64,000 bases of DNA from Valencia hispanica (taxonomy: Eukaryota; Chordata; Actinopteri; Cyprinodontiformes; Valenciidae). Below the pieces are notes generated by a model, which saw nothing but the letters and a program-made list of their open reading frames with translations, was not told where the DNA came from and did not search any database. Numbering within the stretch: position 1 is the stretch's first letter; the number at the start of each line of letters is the position of its first letter. A program made the translations under genes and the position numbers. Location: positions 27,897,501 to 27,961,500 of the forward strand of contig OY747705.1 in assembly GCA_963556495.2 (NCBI GenBank), written 5' to 3'. This document shows, piece by piece, positions 24,420-64,000 of the stretch.

Positions 24420-25329
24420 GTAATACGTCACGTCCTCGCTAGATAAATTTTTTTCTTCCTCTCATAAACGCAGTTGAGCCATAAGCGCCGGCTGTCCTCT
24501 TTTCTTTGAACGCACCAGTTGATCTGCGCCGGGGAGCTGAGCGCGCCTCGTCAAAACGCAACGTCTGTCGGACACGTTGACCAGTGGCACAGAAAAGAGC
24601 AGCAGGAGAAGACACGACGCGTGCCATCATTTACCGGGATATGTTAGTGTGATTTATGTTTTCAGCTGAATAACTTGTCTGTCCCTCCGAGCGGCCGCTC
24701 TCCCTCATGAAGCGGCACAGGAGCGTTATATAAGGCGGATAGCGGTCCGAGATGAGAGCGCGTCACTGACAGCGTAGCGGCAACAATAGTCTGGCCCGCC
24801 CGGGCTGCGTTTTCCCGGTGTGTGCGCTCGGTTTATTTAGGCCAATTTATTCCAGTGACCCGCTAACACCGGGAGGCTGATCCATCTACTGCGCTGTCCG
24901 TTTGATTTACTGTAAGCTAGGCGGCTAACCTGCCGAAGATGAGCCGTGTGCGTAGCGGAAAGATGAGCGGGATGAACCTCCAAGCTGCCGCAGATGGGTC
25001 AGATTAACGCCAGGAAATCCGTCCTGTAATTTGGCGTGGCTATAATTTCCATTTTAATTTTAATTACCCCCTCTGGACTGATCTGGCCCTGAAAATTTTT
25101 CTTTTATTTTTTTACCCCCAATAAAATAGTTGGGCCAATGTCTTAATTTGGGAAACAAAGAATTAGGCGCCTGAAGAGGGGATAATAAGCTTGTAAGATA
25201 AGCTTGTTCTGGGTGCTTTATTGAGCCAGCAAGCCTGGTGAGCGGTCAGTCTGGACTCCCTTTGTTCCTCTGCTGGAGGCAGATCTCTCCCGGCTTTTAC
25301 CTCCTCTGTTGTCACAGCGACGCACCACG
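24420..25329 (+). promoter_or_regulatory. CERS1 promoter and 5' leader
   Basis: A CpG-containing, GC-rich region directly precedes CERS1 exon 1. TATATAAG at 24727-24734 is a plausible TATA box, which would place transcription start near 24757 and give a leader of about 570 bases. The leader contains several upstream ATGs. A spliced leader cannot be excluded. Confidence 0.5.
24939..25007 (+). other. Candidate upstream ORF of CERS1 (22 aa)
   Basis: ATG at 24939 opens a 22-codon frame ending in TAA at 25005-25007, with two further in-frame ATGs. It would lie in the leader if transcription starts at the TATA box at 24727. It ends 323 bases before the CERS1 ATG, so it could dampen translation. 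This is inference, and depends on the real transcript start and any leader intron. Confidence 0.3.
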
Positions 25330-58337
<33,008 letters not shown>

Positions 58338-58610
58338 GTAAGACACGCAACCGTGAAGACATGATGCTGGTTATAGTTGATTTAGTCAGCGTGGCGTGTT
58401 TTCTTCTTTCAAGTTAAAGTCAGTGAAGGTGGTCCAGATCAAAGAAGGTAATCTGATTAGAAAAAAGCTGACCTATAGAGAAGTTTCCTTCTTAGGTTTT
58501 CAGGGCAAAGAAAGAACGGACCTTATTTTAACTTCAACAGCAGGAAGCAGTTCTATAGAGACTGTAGGGGATAAAGTTCAACTCGGTACTCCTATAGGCA
58601 GATATACGTA

Positions 58611-60214
58611 CAGTGGCTTGCAAAAGTATTCGGCCCCCTTGAACTTTTCCACATTTTGTCACATTACAGCCACAAACATGAATCAATTTTATTGGAATTC
58701 CACATGAAAGACCAATACAAAGTGGTTTACACGTGAGAAGTGGAACGAAAATCATACATGATTCCAAACATTTTTTACAAATAAATAGCTGAAAAGTGGG
58801 GTGTGCGTAATTATTCAGCCCCCTTTGGTCTGAGTGCAGTCAGTTGCCCATAGACATTGCCTGATGAGTGCTAATGACTAAATAGAGTGCACCTGTGTCT
58901 AATCTAATGTCAGTACAAATACAGCTGCCCTGTGACGGCCTCAGAGGTTGTCTAAGAGAATGTTGGGAGGAACAACACCATGAAGTCCAAAGAACATACC
59001 AGACAGGTCAGGGATAAAGTTATTGAGAAATTTAAAGCAGACTTAGGCTACAAAAAGATTTCCCAAGCCTTGAACATCCCACGGAGCACTGTTCAAGCGA
59101 TCATGCAGAAATGGAAGGAGAATGGCACAACTGTAAACCTACCAAGACAAGGCCGTCCACCTAAACTCACAGGCCGAACAAGGAGAGCGCTGATCAGAAA
59201 TGCAGCCAAGAGGCCCATGGTGACTCTGGACGAGCTGCAGAGATCTACAGCTTAGGTGGGGGAATCTGTCAATAGGACAACTATTAGTGGTGCACTGCAA
59301 AAAGTTGGCCTTTATGGAAGAGGGGTAAGAAGAAAGCCATTGTTAAAAGAAAACCATAAGAAGTCCCGTTTGCAGTTTGCCACAAGCCATGTGGGGGACA
59401 CAGCACACATGTGGAAGAAGGTGCTCTGGTCAGATGAGACCAAAATGGAACTTTTTGGCCAAAATGCAAAACACTATGTGTGGCGGAAAACTAACACTGC
59501 ACATCACTCTGAACACACCATCCCCACTGTCGAATATGGTGGTGGCAGCATCATGCTCTGGGGGTGCTTCTCTTCAGCAGGGACAGGGAAGCTGGTCAGA
59601 GTTGATGGGAAGATGGATGGAGCCAAATACAGGGCAATCTTGGAAGAAAACCTCTTGGAGTCTGCAAAAGACTTGAGACTGGGGTGGAGGTTCACCTTCC
59701 AGCAGGACAACGACCCTAAACATAAAGCCATGGCAACAATGGAATGGTTTAAAACAAAACATATCCATGTGTTAGAATGGCCCAGTCAAAGTCCAGATCT
59801 AAATCCAATCGAGAATCTGTGGCAAGATCTGAAAGCTGCTGTTCACAAACGCTGTCCATCTAATCTGACTGAGCTGGAGCTGTTTTACAAAGAAGAATGG
59901 GCAAGAATTTCAGTCTCTAGATGTACAAAGCTGGTAGAGACACACCCTAAAAGACTGGCAGCTGTAATTGCAGCAAAAGGTGGTTCTACAAAGTATTGAC
60001 TCAGGGGACTGAATAATTACGCACCCCCCACTTTTCAGCTATTTATTTGTAAAAAATGTTTGGAATCGTATGATTTTCGTTCCACTTCTCACGTGTACAC
60101 CACTTTGTTTTGGTCTTTCACGTGGAATTCCAATAAAATTGATTCATGTTTGTGGCTGTAATGTGACAAAATGTGGAAAAGTTCAAGGGGCCCGAATACA
60201 TTTGCAAGCCACTG
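58611..60214 (+). mobile_element. Nearly intact Tc1 element, copy 1
   Basis: A 1604-bp element bounded by TA (58609-58610 and 60215-60216). The terminal inverted repeats are about 210 bp long: CAGTGGCTTGCAAAAG on the left, mirrored by TTTGCAAGCCACTG on the right, with inner ends near 58822 and 60003. It carries one transposase gene in + orientation with a single nonsense codon. It is the best preserved transposon in the window and lies in CERS1 intron 2. Confidence 0.95.
58980..59999 (+). pseudogene. Tc1 transposase, single nonsense codon (copy 1)
   Basis: A 340-codon frame from ATG 58980 to TGA 59997-59999, broken only by TAG at 59253-59255, where copy 2 has a glutamine codon. The N-terminal helix-turn-helix parts include RQVRDKVIEKFKADLGYKKI and NIPRSTVQAIMQKWKENGTT, with a GRPPK linker. 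The catalytic triad is complete: [19 protein letters not shown] and SPDLNPIENLW, the last two acidic residues separated by 34 residues (DD34E). [11 protein letters not shown] marks the glycine-rich motif. Length matches the family norm of about 340. One base change disables it. Confidence 0.93.
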
Positions 60215-60216
60215 TA

Positions 60217-61852
60217 TATCATTTCATGCAGCCTGAAGGTTCATACATTTTCTGAGTCTGCAATGACTCTTCTTGTTTTTATGTTGTGATGCAATGCTTT
60301 AGTGACACATTTTAGTGCAACAGAGTCTGTCCGTTAATAACAGAATACATTTATTTAACATGTTTTACTACTATGGAACACATTAGGTTTCATACAACAT
60401 TTATGACAGGATCTTTATGATCGTACCCTAATGGAAACCAGAGTCATTACAGTTTTCATTGTTTTGCTAATGGAATATGGAAGTGCTCCGAGCTTCACAT
60501 ATTCCACTCACGTCATTTACTGTCCCTCAACCTCCTCTTTCAGAGACTGAGGTGTCAGCGTTCCCCGAGAGGAGGCGGAGGTGGAAGCCTTACAAGGGCT
60601 AGCTGAGAGCATCAGCATCAGCTTCATCTTTGATCGGCGCGTCCCGGCTAATAGCTGACAGTGTGTGATGTGTGGAGCGGTAGAGTAATAGGGCTTGACT
60701 TTTAGAGAGGGAGTGGAGAGAGGGATGAAGCTGAGAGCGAAGCAGAGAGAGTGAAGAATATCACGGTAATCTTCGATGCCTGACAAAAACAGTCATATTG
60801 TTTTAGGTTACGACTACAAACTACAGCCTCCTTTATTGGGGTCAACCAATAAATGCCTCGCATCGTTACGAAAAGGATTTCCATATTTTTTCAAATAAAA
60901 AAACAGAAAAGTGTGGCATGCATTTATATTTGGAACCACCCAAGTTCAGTTAGATGGGATGGATTGCATCTGTGAACCATTTTCATAACTAAATTGAATT
61001 TGGGTCTAGACTTTGACTAGGACGTTCTAACACAAATGTAACTTTTGATTTAAACTATACATTTTCATGCGGTTTTATCTTAGAAAGGTGCTGTGTAAAT
61101 AAGGGGGGGGGGCTGTTTTTATTTAAGCCCTTTGTGTTTTTACATCCCGCGTGCAGTGTGTTACATACTTCTGGGTCAAATCTGCCTTTTTTGACACCCT
61201 TTCTATGTATTTATTCATATTATACATAATTTAAAAGCTGAGATTCTTTCAGGGGCGGGCTGGCCATAGGGAGGTTCGGGAGTTTTCCTGAACGGCCGGT
61301 CTGATCTCCACCTGTGGCCGAACGTTTTTTTTTTGTACTCTAAAACCAGCTTGTTTGTGTGCGTAAGTGAGGCATCTTCCTTCATAGAAGATCTTTGTAA
61401 GCACTACTGTTCAGCTGCAGGTGATTAGTACCTCTCGCTGCTGTGCTGGATTCTGCTGTCAACTATTTTGATATTGTTTGCTAGCTGCTACCAGACGTCA
61501 GTAGCTCTCTACTGCTTTGAAAGAAAGCCAGCCTAACCTAACAGAGCTTCCAAACATAGGCCGCCTTGGCGCCAGAAAGTTTGAGATGTTTATGGAAAAA
61601 CAACAAAAATTCTGATCCACAACCCACCCGATGTAAAGAAACTTCCAAGCTCCCGGGCTGAATTTAATTTCCTATCCCTGCTTGTGATTCAAAGGATGTA
61701 TGCCAATCAGTGATACAATCATAACTTTAGACACAGTACACACTTTTGTCAAACCACTCTGAAAGCAAATAAATGACAACTTACCACTGGAAGCCACATT
61801 TCAAAACCCAGAACATAGACATCTCAAACGAAACTGTCTTTTTACATCCAGA
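60217..61852. other. Spacer between the two Tc1 copies
   Basis: 1.6 kb in CERS1 intron 2 without an exon. It includes a G-run near 61104-61112 and a MITE-like end around 61252-61325 (CAGGGGCGGGCTGGCCATAG) whose partner was not located. CERS1 exon 3 is not here. Confidence 0.55.
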
Positions 61853-61854
61853 TA

Positions 61855-63374
61855 CAGTGGCTTGCAAAGTATTCGGCCCCCTTGAACTTTTCCACATTTT
61901 GTCACATTACAGCCACAAACATGAATCAATTTTATTGGAATTCCACGTGAAAGGCCAAAACAAAGTGGTGTACACGTGAGAAGTGGAACGAAAATCATAC
62001 ATGATTCCAAACATTTTTTATAAATAAATAACTGAAAAGTGGGGGGTGCATAATTATTCAGCCCCCTGAGTCAATACTTTGTAGAACCACCTTTTGCTGC
62101 AATTACAGCTGCCAGTCTTTTAGGGTGTGTCTCTACCAGCTTTGCACATCTAGAGACTGAAATTCTTGCCCATTCTTCTTTGGAAAACAGCTCCAGCTCA
62201 GTCAGATTAGATGGACAGCGTTTGTGAACAGCAGTTTTCAGATCTTGCCACAGATTCTCGATTGGATTTAGATCTGGACTTTGACTGGGCCATTCTAACA
62301 CATGGATATGTTTTGTTTTAAACCATTCCATTGTTGCCCTGGCTTTATGTTTAGGGTCGTTGTCCTGCTGGAAGGTGAACCTCCGCCCCAGTCTCAAGTC
62401 TTTTGCAGACTCCAAGAGGTTTTCTTCCAAGATTGCCCTGTATTTGGCTCCATCCATCTTCCCATCAACTCTGACCAGCTACCCTGTCCCTGCTGAAGAG
62501 AAGCACCCCCAGAGCATGATGCTGCCACCACCATATTTGACAGTGGGGATGGTGTGTTCAGAGTGATGTGCAGTGTTAGTTTTGCGCCACACATAGCGTT
62601 TTGCATTTTGGCCAAAAAGTTCCATTTTGGTCTCATCTGACCAGAGCACCTTCTTCCACATGTTTGCTGGGTCCCCCACATGGCTTGTGGCAAACTGCAA
62701 ACGGGACTTCTTATGGTTTTCTTTTAACAATGACTTTCTTCTTACCCCTCTTCCATAAAGGCCAACTTTGTGCAGTGCACCACTAATAGTTGTCCTACGG
62801 ACAGATTCCCCCACCTGAGCTGTAGATCTCTGCAGCTCGTCCAGAGTCACCATGGGCCTCTTTGGCTGCATTTCTGATCAGCGCTCTCCTTGTTCGGCCT
62901 GTGAGTTTAGGTGGACGGCCTTGTCTTGGTAGGTTTACAGTTGTGCCATACTCCTTCCATTTCTGAATGATTGCTTGAACAGTGCTCCGTGGGATGTTCA
63001 AGGCTTGGGAAATCTTTTTGTAGCCTAAGCCTGCTTTAGATTTCTCAGTAACTTTATCCCTGACCTGTCTGGTGTGTTCTTTGGACTTCATGATGTTGTT
63101 GCTCCCAACATTCTCTTAGACAACCTCTGAGGCCGTCACAGGGCAGCTGTATTTGTACTGACATTAGATTACACACAGGTGCACTCTATTTAGTCATTAG
63201 CACTCATCAGGCAATGTCTATGGGCAACTGACTGCACTCAGACCAAAGGGGGCTGAATAATTACGCACACCCCACTTTTCAGTTATTCATTTGTAAGAAA
63301 TGTTTGGAATCATGTATGATTTTCGTTCCACTTCTCACATGTACACCACTTTGTATTGGTCTTTCACGTGGAAT
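61855..63374 (-). mobile_element. Tc1 element, copy 2, truncated at its 5' end
   Basis: Same family as copy 1, inverted. The left end has TA (61853-61854) and the full terminal repeat starting CAGTGGCTTGCAAAG. The right end stops at about 63374 inside the terminal repeat, after CACGTGGAAT, so the outer ~85 bp are missing, and unrelated sequence follows. It carries the transposase pseudogene at 62071-63091. Confidence 0.92.
62071..63091 (-). pseudogene. Tc1 transposase with frameshift and nonsense codon (copy 2)
   Basis: Reads from ATG 63091 on the minus strand. A one-base insertion in the T-run at 62861-62863 (+ strand) shifts the frame at the AAKRPMV position. A TAG at 62481-62479 replaces the lysine codon of copy 1. 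Otherwise the frame continues to the normal end, GGSTKY. All three catalytic acidic residues are present. Over the last 128 codons the two copies differ at five residues. The lesions are not shared with copy 1, so both were disabled independently. Confidence 0.92.
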
Positions 63375-64000
63375 ACCTGAATACCCAAGCCAGGCCCGCC
63401 TATGGTGCCTGGCTTGGGTACTGGATCTGTATCCAAAATAAAAAGTGGGACAGAAACCTCTGGTTCCCATGCCTCACCTTGGCAGCTTTTCTGCTGGGAT
63501 GAATCTACCGAGCCTCTTCTTAATGTTTAATGATGGAAGCTTTGATCAATAAACATTACACAATGCCTGAGCGAAACCCCATTCCGGTGGAGACAAACCT
63601 CACTCAAACATCGGCGGAGAGAGTTTCCGTCCAACATCCGATGGGCTTCAGAGACTCGAGCCAGTCTTAGCCTGCATTCAGGCCGCTTTTCTACAGAAAT
63701 TCTCCCTACTGGAAACCGGATCCTTTCACCCTCTACACATGCAGTACTCACCACCCCAGCTCACTCCTCTTACCTAGGATCCCCAAAGCTATTTTACTGT
63801 TTTACTGTTCTAGATACGACGAACTGAACATGTGTCGGAGACTATTAAATATATGGAGTGATTTTAACGAAGGAAAATTATCCTAAGCCTATTATATTTA
63901 CAACTAAGTTTAAGCAAATTTTTTTATTTCTAATTTCTCTTCTTAGAAATAACTTGATCATAATAATGTTAATAAAATAATAAGGCCAATTAGACTGAAA
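63375..64000. other. Unassigned sequence at the right edge
   Basis: It begins at the broken Tc1 end and contains a 14-bp perfect inverted repeat at 63382-63395 and 63407-63420. From about 63470 to 63780 it is richer in CpG than its surroundings and holds a 75-codon minus-strand frame with no recognised domain. It may be another repeat. CERS1 exon 3 is not recognised. Confidence 0.4.

Noticed and set aside
63527..63754. 75-codon minus-strand frame near the right edge
   Set aside because: No recognised domain and next to a broken transposon; more likely repeat-derived than a gene or CERS1 exon.
58338..64000. Search for CERS1 exon 3 and for a GDF1-type growth factor
   Set aside because: No TLC-domain continuation (histidine-rich catalytic motif) and no TGF-beta cysteine pattern was recognised.

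Overview
The window is vertebrate nuclear DNA, most likely from a teleost fish. It has GT-AG introns, a vertebrate gene pair, and abundant Tc1/mariner, hAT, LINE and SINE-like repeats of types known from fish genomes. The species cannot be fixed from the sequence. No prokaryotic, viral or organellar segment was recognised.

Two protein genes can be supported, both on the + strand. COPE (coatomer epsilon subunit) is complete: ten coding exons between 15170 and 22556 join without a frame break into a 302-residue protein. CERS1 (ceramide synthase 1) is partial: exon 1 is at 25330-25578 and exon 2 at 58178-58337, separated by a 32.6 kb intron, and the remaining exons lie beyond the right edge. COPE immediately upstream of CERS1 in the same orientation is the arrangement known in other vertebrates, which supports both calls. 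The two proteins do not act in one pathway: COPE is part of the COPI coat in Golgi-to-ER traffic, and CERS1 makes C18 ceramide in the ER.

Layout. 1-1500: a GC-rich, T-poor segment of unknown nature. 1.5-3.8 kb: LINE debris and dispersed repeats. 3.8-15 kb: gene-free, with a Tc1 fragment, a SINE-like copy, a promoter-like island at 12.74-13.26 kb and a CTCF-like site. 15.1-22.8 kb: COPE. 22.9-24.3 kb: a Tc1-like relic interrupted by a hAT MITE. 24.4-25.3 kb: the CERS1 promoter and leader. 25.6-58.2 kb: CERS1 intron 1. It holds a (CA)n tract, a Tc1-like relic, a Tc1 element embedded in a (TA)n microsatellite, a stack of three hAT elements with 8-bp target duplications, more Tc1 relics, a LINE tail and SINE-like copies. 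58.3-64 kb: CERS1 intron 2, with two closely related Tc1 elements in opposite orientation.

I found no new defence or enzymatic system. The most informative observations concern transposon architecture (nested hAT elements, a long inverted repeat, Tc1 inside (TA)n), two divergent copies of an unassigned ~0.9-1.3 kb repeat, the T-poor GC-rich block, and candidate regulatory sites around COPE and CERS1. Repeat family names come from recognised terminal sequences and translated motifs, not from a database search.
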